The notes beneath the pieces are model-generated. The model made no database searches. It was not told where the DNA came from and worked only from the letters and a program-made list of their open reading frames with translations. A program made the translations under genes and the position numbers. This document shows, piece by piece, positions 12,902 to 22,233 of a DNA stretch of 64,000 nucleotides (positions are counted from its first letter, which is position 1; each line of letters opens with the position of its first letter). Source of the stretch: Panulirus ornatus (taxonomy: Eukaryota > Arthropoda > Malacostraca > Decapoda > Palinuridae); assembly GCF_036320965.1 (NCBI RefSeq), contig NC_092289.1, forward strand, positions 22,444,278-22,508,277, read 5' to 3'.

Positions 12902-15900
12902 TGAGTACATGGGTATTGATTGAGAGGGTGAAGGCATGTACAGAGCATCAGATTGGGGAAGAGCAGTGTAGTTTCAGAAGTGGTAGAAGATGTTTGGATC
13001 AGATGTTTGCTTTGAAGAATATGTGTGAGAAATACTTAGAAAAACAGATGGGTTTGTATGTAGCATTTATGGATCTGGAGAAGGCATATGATAGGGTTGA
13101 TGGAGCTACTTTGTGGAAGGTCTTAAGAGTACATTATGTGGGAGGTAAGTTGCTAGAAGCAGTGAAAAGTTTTTACCAAGGATGTTAGGCATGTATGAGT
13201 AGGAAGAGAGGTGAATAATTGGTTCCCAGTGAATGTCAGTCTGCAGCAGGGGTGTGTGATGTCCCCATGGTTATTTGATTTCTTTATGGATGGGGTGGTT
13301 AGGGAGGTAAATGCAAGAGTTTTGGAGAGAGGGGTGGGTATGCAGTCCTTTGGGGATGAGAGGGCCTGGGAAGTGAGTTAGTTGTTGTCGCTGATGATAC
13401 AACTCTGGTGGCTGATTCAAAAGTGAAACTGGAGAAGTTGGTTCCTGAGTTTGGAAAAGTATGTGAAAGGAGAAAGTTGAGAGTAAATGTGAATAAGAGC
13501 ATTGTTATTAGGTTCAGTAGGGTTGAGGGACAAGTTAAGTGGGGGAAGTGAAGTGTTTTAGATATCTGGGAGTGGACTTAACAGCAAATGGAACCATGGA
13601 AGCAGAAGTGAGTCACAGGGTGGGGGATGGGGCAAAAGTTCTGGGAGCAATCAAGAATGTGTGGGAGAGAACATTTTGTTTGAGAGCAAAAATGGGTATG
13701 TTTGAAGGAATAGTAGTTCCAACAATGTGATATGGATGCAAGGCATGGGCTATAGATGGGGTTGTGCGGAGGAGGGTGGATGTGTTAGAAATGAAATGTT
13801 TGAAGACAGCATGTGGTGTGAGGTGGTGTGATTGAGTAAGTAATGAAATGGTGAAAGAGATGTGTGGAAACGAAAAGAGTGTGGTTGAGAGAGCAGAAGA
13901 GGGTGTGTTGAAATGGTTTGGACATATGGAGAGATTGAGTGAGGAAAGACTGACAAAGAGGATATATGTGTCAGAGGTGGAGGGACGAAGGTGAAGCGAG
14001 AGACCAAATTGGAGGTGGAAAGATGGATTGCAAAAGATTTTGAGCATTCGGGGTCTGAAATGCAGGAGGGTGAGACACATGCAAGGAATAGAGTGAATTG
14101 GAACGATGTGGTATACCGGGGTCGATGTGCTGTCAGTGAATTGAACTAGGGCATGTAAAACATCTGGGTAAGCCATGGAAAGGTTTATCATAATCCCATT
14201 CTTTATAATCTTTGCTCTCAGTCCTTAAGCAGATCAACATGCCATTCTTTTGTACTATTCCTATACATTTAGATATGCACAGGATGCATATCTTTGAGGT
14301 TATCCCTATCCATGCAGTACTAATAAGTGATTCATTTAAGGATGGCAGAGTAGCAAATTTTCTTCACATTTTAACATGAAACAGGTCTGCTTAGTGTATT
14401 AGAGTCTGCAGCTTGATTAAATATAAGAATGCAACTTGCAACTGAGGAGATGCAATCACTCTAAGTTGCTTTTGGTTTACCTAGTATTGTTAACGGAGAA
14501 AGTCTTAAAGATGGAGCTTTAAATTTGATGTATTTTTCAGGTCACATACATCTTGAAGACAGCTCCTAATTTTATGTAAATTTTCAGATCACTCATGGTA
14601 GATGTAAAGCAGCATTATGCTGACCCCACTCGACCATACCCAGACAATGATGGTGTTCTTACAAGTGAATTGAGCATCTTTCTTGAATGGTGTGGAATGA
14701 CTCAGCCACTAGACAGGATATATGTCACCACACGTCCATTGCCACCCCTCAGCTTTGTCCTTCTCCTCACTGTGATTACTCAGGTTCCAAAAATACACTA
14801 TACAAAGTCTTTAGGTAAGTTGGCGTAATAACAAGATGGCTTTTATACTAGGGCTTATTTGCTACGATCATGTATAACCAGCTATAAGTTAAAAATGTTT
14901 GAAATCATGTTCATGGCTTATCTGGCAAGGTAAGTTGGAGTAAAGTCATTACCCTGATTGCCTTCATTACATCATACTAAGAAGGGATGAAGCAGAAAAA
15001 TAACTGTTGTTCAAATGGAAAATTTTTTAAAGAGAGGATGAGGCTCTGAAATTACTATAGTTAGGATAACCGCTCTTTTTTTGACAAACTTACTGATGAT
15101 TATACAGTGTGTTTGGAATCATTGATAGGTGGGAAGAGCAGCAGGTGGGTTTCCTTCTATAACTGAAGATTGGTGATAAAAGTAAGTGATAATTTTGGAT
15201 TTAGCAGTCATCTTTGTTTCAGGAGGATTGACTGGTATCAAAGGAAGTGAGGGTATAGATGGTGAGCTCATGATAGTTGGTTTAGTGACGGTTTTGCGAC
15301 AGTTTCATCCAGACCACACACTGCGCTTTATCCAACTTTTAGCACAGTATATCACCTCCCATACTGCTCACGTTGCTTCGAGGTAGGTGGCAATTGTGGT
15401 TAATTTTCATTTGTAGAAAATAAAGGGGGAGAATTAACCGTAAATATTTATTACTTTGACTATAATATTCTTCTAGTAAGTAATTGAACTGACTTTTTCT
15501 AATAGCAAGTACAGTAAACTCTCAATTTAATGGACCATGATATAACGAATTTCAGATTTAACGGACTAGGCAAATAATAATACATTGATTAATAATGATT
15601 TAAAAAATAAAAAATTCAAAAATCTCAAATGCCACCCCATGCGCATTTCATATTGCACTGGTTTTTGGTAGCATGGGGTATACTCGCTTTGTTTTGGTCT
15701 CAGACTGCCTCAAGCTGTAGTGTGTTCAGGTTGTATATAGACAATTGTGACAATATTTATTTGATAATATTGCAATCCTTACAGTTCAAAATGGCATCAA
15801 GTGATTGAGTGGTTAAAAGAAAGTGTATGAACTGTATATTGTGTTAAAAGATGCCCCATAGGTTACATTCAATTTGATGAACTTTTGGCATTAATGGACA

Positions 15901-16397
15901 CCTCCTTCCTCCTATTAGTCTATTAAATTGAAGGTTTACTGTATCTAAAAATCCAGTCATATGTGGCTTGTTTTGTAACATGTTAGGGTAAGTAATCTTA
16001 ATGGTTAACCAGTAGCTTTGCATCATATTTGTTAGGGCTTTTTTGCTTAAACTCCCAGTATAATTCCGGTTTGATGAGTATACTTAAATCATTGATAGTA
16101 TCAGTTATGGCAAAGGATCCAAAGCTCTTGCATGCAATTTTTTTTATTTCACAATACAGTTATGGTTTATTTTTTTAAAAAACGAAACTGGTAATAAAAG
16201 TTCAGCATCTTTACGTAGATGAAATATACTTAAAATGCCCTCTTCTTCCAAACAGTGGTGGGAAAACTGTGGATATACCCCATGAGGCAGTGACAGGTTT
16301 AGCATTACTGCTGGAAGTTGCTAAAAAGATGTCAGTTTCAGTGAAAACATTATCTTTGTATGTCCCTCAGCACCTCCTTGCTGCATATAATGGTTAG
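2296..16397 (+). CDS. WASHC5: Strumpellin, WASH complex subunit 5 (3'-terminal seven exons)
   Basis: Joined exons are 2296-2450, 4110-4272, 8503-8605, 9806-9989, 14588-14814, 15223-15382 and 16256-16397. They total 1134 nt, which is 377 codons plus TAG, and phases agree at every junction. The peptide follows the C-terminal third of animal strumpellin (about 1160 residues), with landmarks [68 protein letters not shown] and [12 protein letters not shown] at the end. Strumpellin is a core scaffold of the pentameric WASH complex, which drives Arp2/3 actin assembly on endosomes during sorting with retromer. The 5' two-thirds lie outside the window. Introns hold most of the LINE copies between 2.8 and 14.2 kb and a pogo-like MITE. 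Identification rests on remembered family sequence but is consistent across all seven exons. Confidence 0.93.
2790..3495 (+). mobile_element. RTE-like LINE copy, heavily degraded
   Basis: The plus frame at 2809-3033 gives [14 protein letters not shown] and [14 protein letters not shown], a decayed version of the [29 protein letters not shown] segment found in intact copies. From about 3085 it resembles the [19 protein letters not shown] part, then from 3165 the family's 3' UTR, ending gacagcaacaaagtac plus A-rich DNA. The catalytic FADD is lost (LLADS). It lies in a WASHC5 intron. Confidence 0.75.
3505..3925 (+). mobile_element. RTE-like LINE fragment, C-terminal domain, degraded
   Basis: The plus frame around 3600-3740 reads [19 protein letters not shown] and then [10 protein letters not shown], matching [18 protein letters not shown] and [10 protein letters not shown] of the intact copies. 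The UTR part is barely recognisable. It appears to be older than most other copies. Confidence 0.7.
4110..4272 (+). CDS. WASHC5: WASHC5 exon B
   Basis: The acceptor is atacag and the donor gtcaga. It reads [20 protein letters not shown] and then [18 protein letters not shown], closing in phase 0. The WYD.KTH.EV block is a strong strumpellin landmark. Confidence 0.93.
4464..4550. repeat. (TTA)n microsatellite
   Basis: Near-perfect tta/att trinucleotide tract of about 87 bp with a few interruptions. It directly precedes a minus-strand LINE 3' tip. Confidence 0.95.
4551..4711 (-). mobile_element. Two very short RTE-like LINE 3' tips with (CA)n and poly-T
   Basis: Bases 4551-4620 are the reverse complement of the last part of the LINE 3' UTR (the gggttgggccattc...ctgtttcc...acctcg tract). 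A (CA)n tract follows, and then a poly-T run from about 4656. Bases 4690-4709 (actttgtcgctgtctcccga) are only the last 20 or so bases of another minus-strand copy with its own poly-A. Both copies are extremely 5'-truncated. Confidence 0.7.
4712..4904 (+). mobile_element. RTE-like LINE, 5' piece of an interrupted copy (EN-RT linker)
   Basis: The plus frame reads [20 protein letters not shown], continuing to [18 protein letters not shown]. This is the basic linker between the endonuclease and RT domains. In an uninterrupted copy at 41400-41640 it continues directly into KKMFWKEVN, which here resumes at 5846. The gap is filled by another copy at 4905-5845. Confidence 0.8.
4905..5845 (+). mobile_element. 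RTE-like LINE, 5'-truncated copy nested in another copy
   Basis: Starts within the RT at [20 protein letters not shown]. It runs open through [12 protein letters not shown] and the C-terminal domain ([40 protein letters not shown]) to a stop at 5633. A short-form 3' UTR follows and ends gacagcgacaaagtat plus an A-rich tail at 5818-5850. The C-terminus carries the RRRGRPNW and NWSDVVYRG markers of the short-UTR subfamily. The catalytic FADD region is absent through 5' truncation. Confidence 0.85.
5846..7975 (+). mobile_element. RTE-like LINE, 3' piece of the interrupted copy (RT domain, disrupted)
   Basis: Begins at [20 protein letters not shown] and reaches [10 protein letters not shown] near 7595. 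It carries the RT motifs [13 protein letters not shown] (about 6500), [19 protein letters not shown] (about 6680), [10 protein letters not shown] (about 6825) and [12 protein letters not shown] (about 7025). It is broken by a frameshift near 6170 (one G lost in the run at 6163), a stop replacing the Q of EEQC (6400) and a stop replacing the W of NVWKS (7130). A long-form 3' UTR extends to about 7970 and ends gacagcgacaaagc plus (aaat)n. Confidence 0.85.
7990..8245 (-). mobile_element. RTE-like LINE 3' UTR fragment, diverged
   Basis: Reverse complement of the long 3' UTR: tctctagctgtcatgtgtaatgcact near 8215 and the CT-rich block near 8140. With the preceding plus-strand UTR it makes a tail-to-tail pair. 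No ORF is present. Confidence 0.7.
8503..8605 (+). CDS. WASHC5: WASHC5 exon C
   Basis: The acceptor is ttacag and the donor gttagt. It reads [20 protein letters not shown] and then [11 protein letters not shown], with the last alanine codon split (G here, CT in the next exon). It is 103 nt. Confidence 0.88.
8818..9055. repeat. Head-to-head palindrome of LINE 3' UTR sequence
   Basis: The left arm (8818-8934) and right arm (8938-9055) are near-perfect reverse complements. The centre is gatgccgaaaataagggctt / acccttattttcggcatc at 8919-8955. The arms are the tcgccaccccaccaca...tgtacatatt portion of the UTR. The plus-strand UTR continues to about 9170. Confidence 0.9.
9056..9180 (+). mobile_element. 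RTE-like LINE 3' UTR continuation
   Basis: Continues the right arm of the palindrome: gtgggtgggttgagtcattctt, then cgtctgtttccttg. It is cut off before the terminal cgctacctcgc hairpin and followed by an A-rich run. Confidence 0.65.
9181..9805. other. WASHC5 intron, no recognised feature
   Basis: AT-rich intron remainder between the palindromic LINE UTR and the exon at 9806. I see no repeat or coding signal in it. Confidence 0.5.
9806..9989 (+). CDS. WASHC5: WASHC5 exon D
   Basis: The acceptor is ttgacag and the donor gtaagt. It reads [20 protein letters not shown], then [20 protein letters not shown] and [16 protein letters not shown], ending with two bases of a glutamate codon. The VGQMQ.LR...AN.LN block is characteristic of strumpellin. 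Confidence 0.94.
10150..10857 (-). mobile_element. RTE-like LINE, 3' UTR and C-terminal end
   Basis: Minus strand. Bases 10823-10548 encode [20 protein letters not shown] and then [13 protein letters not shown]. The long-form UTR follows down to 10160, where its end reads gcctaactcgc-like sequence and tttgtcgctgtctcctgcgtt. It abuts a (TA)n tract at its 5' end and is moderately diverged. Confidence 0.8.
10858..10883. repeat. (TA)n tract at a LINE-LINE junction
   Basis: Pure TA dinucleotide tract between a minus-strand LINE 5' end and a plus-strand LINE 5' end. Confidence 0.95.
10884..12308 (+). mobile_element. RTE-like LINE, 5'-truncated, long-UTR form
   Basis: An open frame at 10920-11882 (320 codons, continuous with [10 protein letters not shown] upstream) covers [19 protein letters not shown], the catalytic [34 protein letters not shown] and the complete C-terminal domain to stop. 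The 3' UTR is the long form, ending gacagcgacaaagcaaaata and then (TA)n. C-terminal markers are TRRSGRPNW and ILSDRG. Only the sequence upstream of the QG motif is missing. Confidence 0.88.
12309..12354. repeat. (TA)n tail/junction tract
   Basis: Pure TA tract following one LINE tail and immediately preceding the next LINE fragment. Confidence 0.95.
12355..12820 (+). mobile_element. RTE-like LINE, 3' UTR-only copy
   Basis: Starts at ctgtcaatggattgaaccag, just after the ORF stop region, and spans the complete long-form UTR to gacagcgacaaagcaaaata plus (ata)n. It is an extremely 5'-truncated copy in head-to-tail order with its neighbours. Confidence 0.85.
12821..12897. repeat. (TA)n tract, 77 bp
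   Basis: Pure TA tract between two head-to-tail LINE copies. Confidence 0.95.
12898..14190 (+). mobile_element. RTE-like LINE, older disrupted copy
   Basis: Starts at [20 protein letters not shown] and then covers [20 protein letters not shown], a frameshifted QQGCVMSPW region, a damaged LFADD (ttgtcgctgatgatacaact, one codon lost), the [12 protein letters not shown] region and the C-terminal domain. There are many stops and frameshifts. It ends within the proximal UTR (aaaacatctgggtaagccatgg). It is more diverged than the copies at 10.9 or 20.8 kb. Confidence 0.8.
14588..14814 (+). CDS. WASHC5: WASHC5 exon E
   Basis: The acceptor is ttttcag and the donor gtaagt. It reads [20 protein letters not shown], then [20 protein letters not shown] and [14 protein letters not shown], closing in phase 1. 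It is 227 nt. Confidence 0.94.
15223..15382 (+). CDS. WASHC5: WASHC5 exon F
   Basis: The acceptor is tttcag and the donor gtaggt. It reads [20 protein letters not shown], then [20 protein letters not shown] and [19 protein letters not shown].....FI.L..QYI matches the strumpellin C-terminal helical region. Confidence 0.92.
15512..15941. mobile_element. pogo/Tigger-like MITE
   Basis: The left end cagtaaactctcaatttaat and the right end attaaattgaaggtttactg are terminal inverted repeats of about 22 bp with few mismatches. Each is flanked by a TA dinucleotide (15510-15511 and 15942-15943), the target duplication of Tc1/mariner-pogo elements. The element is 430 bp. Near 15791 an atggcatcaagtgattgagt stretch followed by ttaaaagaaag resembles the start of a Tigger-type transposase frame, but stops make it non-coding. 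It lies between WASHC5 exons F and G. Confidence 0.8.
16256..16397 (+). CDS. WASHC5: WASHC5 terminal exon G
   Basis: The acceptor is aaacag. It reads [20 protein letters not shown], then [20 protein letters not shown] and LLAAYNG, followed by TAG at 16395-16397. An apparent gtcagt donor at 16331 was rejected because reading on gives YVPQHLL.A, which fits the conserved strumpellin end (HVPNFIF.EF). No AATAAA lies between the stop and the LINE at 16575. Confidence 0.88.
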
Positions 16398-16409
16398 GTT
16401 CTGAGGATG

Positions 16410-16574
16410 AATTTATATGCCTGTGCACAAATGTATGTGTACATTTACTTTCACCGAAGGGGATAGCGATACTGTTGCCTGTGGGGCGGGGTGGTGCCAG
16501 GAATGGATGAAGGCAAGCAAGAATGAATATGTACATGTATATATATATATATGTATATGTCTGTGTTTTTCTAA
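16410..16574 (+). mobile_element. LINE UTR fragment with 5' foldback
   Basis: Bases 16450-16565 match the proximal long UTR (gtggggcggggtggtgccaggaatgg, then the atatgtacatgt tract). Bases 16566-16600 contain ttctaagtatttctcacata, the reverse complement of the RT segment that begins in forward orientation at 16600. This gives a short inverted 5' end. Confidence 0.65.
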
Positions 16575-18165
16575 GTATTTCTAAGTATTTCTCACATACT
16601 TAGAAAAGCAAATGGATTTGTATGTAGCATTTATGGATCTGGAGAAGGCATATGATAGAGCTGATAGAGGTGCTCTGTGGAAGTTATTAAGAATATATGG
16701 TGTGGGAGGCAAGTTGTTAAAAGCAGTGAAAAGTTTTTATCGAGGATGTAAGGCATATGTACATGTAGGAAGAGAGGAAAGTGTTTGGTTCTCAGTGAAT
16801 GTAGGTTTGCGGCAGGGGTGTGTGATGTCTCCATGGTTGTTTAATTTGTTTATGGATGGGGTTGTTAGGGAGGTGAATGCAAGATTTTGGAAAGAGGGGC
16901 AAGTATGCAGTCTGTTGTGGATGAGAGGGCTTGGGAAGTGAGTCAGTTGTTGTTCGCTGATGATACAGCGCTGGTGGCTGATTCGTGTGAGAAACTGCAG
17001 AAGCTGGTGACTGAGTTTGGTAAAGTGTGTGAAAGAAGAAAGCTGAGAGTAAATGTGAATAAGAGCAAGGTTGTTAGGTACAGTAGGGTTGAGGGACAAG
17101 TCAATTGGGGGGTAAGTTTGAATGGAGAAAAACTGTAGGAAGTGAAGTGTTTTAGATATCTGGGAGTGGATTTGGCCGTGGATGGAACCATGGAAGTGGA
17201 AGTGAATCATAGGGTGGGGGAGGGGGCAAAAGATCTGGGAACATTTCAGAATGTGTGGAAGTCGAGAACATTATCTCGGAAAGCAAAAATGGGTACGTTT
17301 GAAGGAATAGTGGTTCCAACAATATTATATGGTTGCGAGGTGTGGGCTATGGATAGAGTTGTGTGGAGGAGGGTGGATGTGCTGGAAATGAGATGTTTGA
17401 GGACAATATGTGGTGTGAGATGGTTTGATCGAGTAAGTAATAATAGGGTAAGAGAGATGTGTGGTAATAAAAAGAGTGTGGTTGAGAGAACAGAAGAGGG
17501 TGTTTTGAAATTGTTTGGTCACATGGAGAGAATGAGTGAGGAAAGATTGACCAAGAGGATATATGTGTCAGAGGTGGAGGGAACGAGGAGAAGTGGGAGA
17601 CCAAATTGGAGGTGGAAAGATGGAGTGAAAAAGATTTTGAGTGATCGGGGCCTGAACATGCAGGAGGGTGAAAGGTGTGCAAGGAATAGAGTGAATTGGA
17701 ACGATGTGGTATACTGGGGTTGATGTGCTGTTAATGGATTGAACCAGGGCATGTGAAGCATCTGGGGTAAACCATGGAAAGTTCTGTGGGGCCTGGATGT
17801 GGAAAGGGAGCTGTGGTTTCAGTGCATCATTACATGACAGCTAGAGACTGAGTGTGAACAAATGTGGCCTTTGTTGTCTTTTCCTAGTGCTACCTCACAC
17901 ACATGAAGGGGAGGGGGTTGTTATTTCATGTGTGGCGGGGTGGCGATGGGAATGAATAAAGGCAGACAGTATGAATTATGTACATGTGTATATATGTATA
18001 TGTCGGTGTGTGTATATATATGTTGAGATGTATAGGTATGTATATTTGCGTGTGTGGACGTGTATGTATATACATGTGTATGTGGGTGGGTTGGGCCATT
18101 TCTTTTGTCTGTTTCCTTGCGCTACCTCGCTGATGCGGGAGACAGCAACAAAGCAAAATAAATAA
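16575..18165 (+). mobile_element. RTE-like LINE, 5'-truncated, long-UTR form
   Basis: Begins at [20 protein letters not shown]. The RT core contains [19 protein letters not shown], then a frameshift near 16885 (one base lost in the NARVLERG region), [22 protein letters not shown], a stop near 17135 in the KLEEVK segment, and YLGVDLAVDGTM. The C-terminal domain is open to 17723. The 3' UTR runs to gacagcaacaaagcaaaata plus (aaat)n at about 18165. It lies just downstream of the WASHC5 stop in the same orientation. Confidence 0.87.
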
Positions 18166-18262
18166 ATCAATAAAAATGTCTGTGTATGTATACATATGTA
18201 TATGTGTATGTCTGTTTCTTGGGGCCACTTCACTGATGCAGGAAACTGCAGTTATGTATAGT
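18166..18262 (+). mobile_element. LINE 3' UTR tip, diverged
   Basis: atgtctgtgtatgtatacat, then gtctgtttcttggggccact and tgatgcaggaaactgcagtt. This is a shortened, decayed end of the same UTR. Confidence 0.55.
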
Positions 18263-20518
18263 AAAATAGATAAAATAAACTCATTTTGTACGGAAGACAT
18301 ATCCACAGGGAAGTTGAACAGGAAGCAAAGAGGAATAATTTTCATTTGTAAAGCGAAATAGCATGTAGGATGTGACTTTCTTAGAGAGGAGTTATATTAC
18401 TATAGTTGTGGGAAAGTACATCAGAGTGGGAGCTTTGAGATGCAAATTCACTGAATGACACATCACTAGTTATGGTTATTATTTAAACATATGTATACAC
18501 TTGTATATTTGTGCTTAAGAATTGCTTCCAGAGAATGGTAGTACTAGAAATAAGTAACTATGTATATACTAACCACAGCAACACTTAGTAACTGCACAAA
18601 TGTCAGCATATTAGTGGGGGATTTAAACAAAGCCTTTGAACATTAGCACTTGTGTGATGACTCAAAGGCTGTTCCAATCATATAATGATTCCTGGCATTT
18701 AGTTGATGAATTGCGTAATTCATCTTGAAATAACAGCCTCACTGTGAAAAAATTATATATGAAATATGTACATATTATTGAAGAAAATAACCCCAAAAAA
18801 GTATTATTCTTTCATTTGAGTTGATATGGGAAGGCCTGGGATGGCAGCATCGATGCTCCTCATTTATATAAGTGTATGATTATTTAAGTCTTTTTACGGG
18901 TGTGATTCCATCGTACAAACACTTAATCACATTATATTATGAGTTTTTTGAGGCTTGACTTCATATTTCTTGTGTGTATCATACACATATTTTTACTTAA
19001 ATGTACATTTTATATATGTATTTGCAAATCATTTACAGAGACAGAACTTTATTTGCCTGAATATATGAAAAGATAATTATATTTCCTTCAAATATATAAA
19101 TACTAGTACAGGAGAAATTGTTTCTTTTGTTCTAAAAATGACTATAATTATAAGCATGTAAATCTGGCATTATGCAAGGATGACATACATGTACTCTTTG
19201 ATTATCTTTGAGTGACTGAGGTGCTTGCTATCATTTCTGGCTATGGTGGTAGGCTGCTCAAGACATATGTGGATAAGTGGTGGAATCACATATCAGCTGG
19301 GAATTCAAATGAAGATAGGAACCATTACTCCTCATATGAGGTACAGCACAGCTCACGGTCATTTTTTCATATGAGGTACACTGCAGTGTCAGATTATCAT
19401 GATTATATGTGTAAAAAATAAGTAGAGGTGGGAGTCATATAGTAATATTGGAATGAATGAGCCACAGACTATGTAGGTGGTGTAGATATTTGAAATTGCA
19501 TACGAAAGGACATGAAGGTATTTGATGTAGATAGTTGTATGTATGAGCTGTATCACATAAAAGACTTTAAGTGCCTTTCCCAGAAACACATTGTATCTTA
19601 CAGCACATAGAAATATTCACAGTGAATCAACAAAGCTACATTTGATATGACTAAGATTAGTTTCAGACTAACATTAGTTTCATAGACTAACATTAGTTTC
19701 ATAGAATCACACCAAAAGTTGATCTTCAGCCTTTGTCAAAACTAGTTATGACATGGTTAAAGTATTATATATTTTAGTTAATCATAAAATTTTGTAACGA
19801 GTAGATGACAAGGCAAATTTCAGACTGCAGAACCACAGATTTTTTAAGGTGTTACTTATCAAGTATTGGTGTGGAGAGCTAACTGACGCTATTTGTCACC
19901 CAAAAACAAGATCTTTCAGACCAAGATTTATTGTTAAATGATGTATTGGGTATTTTTGTAGAAACTTGTGGGTCACGAGCTGGCTTTGATGCATGACAGT
20001 GAGTATTGAACTGATCATAAGTTATGTAGAAAGTTAGCAATGTGTAGTATGGTGGTGGTAGTTACCTCATACTAGTTGTGATGACTTATCTTTTACTTGA
20101 TATACATCTAAGGTCAAGTGTTTATGTCATACTTTGGTATGTTAGAGTTCCAGTATATTACTGATCCATGGGAGGGGAGGGGCAGGAGGATAAATTATTT
20201 GTGTGAATAATTTATTTTACTCCATTTCTTAGCTACCTGTTTGCAGGTAGGATCCAGGTAGTTACTGTATGAGCAATCCATAACATACCTGAAAAAATTA
20301 TTCCTCAGGACAAATTCTGAAACATAACATGATGATTGCAGAGAATGGAAGTTGACTGAGTTGTTGTTAATCATGTACATTCAATATAATACTATTTGTG
20401 TGTATGACCAATAGCTTTCACAAGTTATGTTTCAGGATCTGATACATATTACCTGAGATCCAGCTTTTGTTCCTGTTTTACTGTAAATACAATATATTTA
20501 AGTCATAATTATTAATCA

Positions 20519-20520
<2 letters not shown>
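18263..20520. other. WASHC5-PSMA7 intergenic DNA, no recognised feature
   Basis: AT-rich DNA with no exon, RNA gene or known repeat that I can identify. A short tandem repeat of gactaacattagtttcata occurs at 19668-19705. Confidence 0.5.

Positions 20521-20521
<1 letters not shown>

Positions 20522-20589
<68 letters not shown>
20522..20589. repeat. (TA)n tract, 68 bp
   Basis: Pure TA tract abutting the poly-T (tail) end of the minus-strand LINE. A second TA tract borders the other end of the same element at 22874. Confidence 0.95.
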
Positions 20590-20606
<17 letters not shown>

Positions 20607-22233
20607 TTTTTTTATACTTTGTCGCTGTCTCCCGCGTTTGCGAGGTAGCGCAAGGAAACAGACGAAAGAAATGGCCCAACCCCCCCCCCCCCCCATACAC
20701 ATGTACATACACACGTCCACACACGCAAATATACATACCTACACAGCTTTCCATGGTTTACCCCAGACGCTTCACATGCCTTGATTCAATCCACTGACAG
20801 CACGTCAACCCCTGTATACCACATCGCTCCAATTCACTCTATTCCTTGCCCTCCTTTCACCCTCCTGCATGTTCAGGCCCCGATCACACAAAATCTTTTT
20901 CACTCCATCTTTCCACCTCCAATTTGGTCTCCCTCTTCTCCTCGTTCCCTCCACCTCCGACACATATATCCTCTTGGTCAATCTTTCCTCACTCATTCTC
21001 TCCATGTGCCCAAACCATTTCAAAACACCCTCTTCTGCTCTCTCAACCACGCTCTTTTTATTTCCACACATCTCTCTTACCCTTACGTTACTTACTCGAT
21101 CAAACCACCTCACACCACACATTGTCCTCAAACATCTCATTTCCAGCACATCCATCCTCCTGCGCACAACTCTATCCATAGCCCACGCCTCGCAACCATA
21201 CAACATTGTTGGAACCACCATTCCCTCAAACATACCCATTTTTGCTTTCCGAGATAATGTTCTCGACTTCCACACATTTTTCAAGGCTCCCAAAATTTTC
21301 GCCCCCTCCCCCACCCTATGATCCACTTCCGCTTCCATGGTTCCATCCGCTGCCAGATCCACTCCCAGATATCTAAAACACTTCACTTCCTCCAGTTTTT
21401 CTCCATTCAAACTCACCTCCCAATTGACTTGACCCTCAACCCTACTGTACCTAATAACCTTGCTCTTATTCACATTTACTCTTAACTTTCTTCTTCCACA
21501 CACTTTACCAAACTCAGTCACCAGCTTCTGCAGTTTCTCACATGAATCAGCCACCAGCGCTGTATCATCAGCGAACAACAACTGACTCACTTCCCAAGCT
21601 CTCTCATCCCCAACAGACTTCATACTTGCCCCTCTTTCCAGGACTCTTGCATTTACCTCCCTAACAACCCCATCCATAAACAAATTAAACAACCATGGAG
21701 ACATCACACACCCCTGCCGCAAACCTACATTCACTGAGAACCAATCACTTTCCTCTCTTCCTACACGTACACATGCCTTACATCCTCGATAAAAACTTTT
21801 CACTGCTTCTAACAACTTGCCTCCCACACCATATATTCTTAATACCTTCCACAGAGCATCTCTATCAACTCTATCATATGCCTTCTCCAGATCCATAAAT
21901 GCTACATACAAATCCATTTGCTTTTCTAAGTATTTCTCACATACATTCTTCAAAGCAAACACCTGATCCACACATCCTCTACCACTTCTGAAACCGCACT
22001 GCTCTTCCCCAATCTGATGCTCTGTACATGCCTTCACCCTCTCAATCAATACCCTCCCATATAATTTACCAGGAATACTCAACAAACTTATACCTCTGTA
22101 ATTTGAGCACTCACTCTTATCCCCTTTGCCTTTGTACAATGGCACTATGCACGCATTCCGCCAATCCTCAGGCACCTCACCATGAGTCATACATACATTA
22201 AATAACCTTACCAACCAGTCAACAATACAGAAT
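20590..22233 (-). mobile_element. RTE-like LINE, short-UTR form, 3' part of a 5'-inverted copy
   Basis: An open frame of 469 codons (22214 to 20805, minus) contains [106 protein letters not shown] and the entire C-terminal domain. The short UTR ends in a poly-A of about 24 nt (poly-T at 20589-20613). C-terminal markers are [14 protein letters not shown] and NWSDVVYRG. Its 5' boundary abuts the inverted piece at 22233-22873. Confidence 0.92.

Noticed and set aside
16331..16336. gtcagt as a splice donor ending the last WASHC5 exon early
   Set aside because: Reading through gives a peptide matching the conserved strumpellin C-terminus and a stop 65 bp later, and no further exon was found downstream.
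20519..20797. Frames rich in IYIYIY, RERERE, SLSLSL, HTHTHT or CVCVCV
   Set aside because: They are translations of (TA)n, (GA)n, (TC)n, (CA)n and (TG)n microsatellites.
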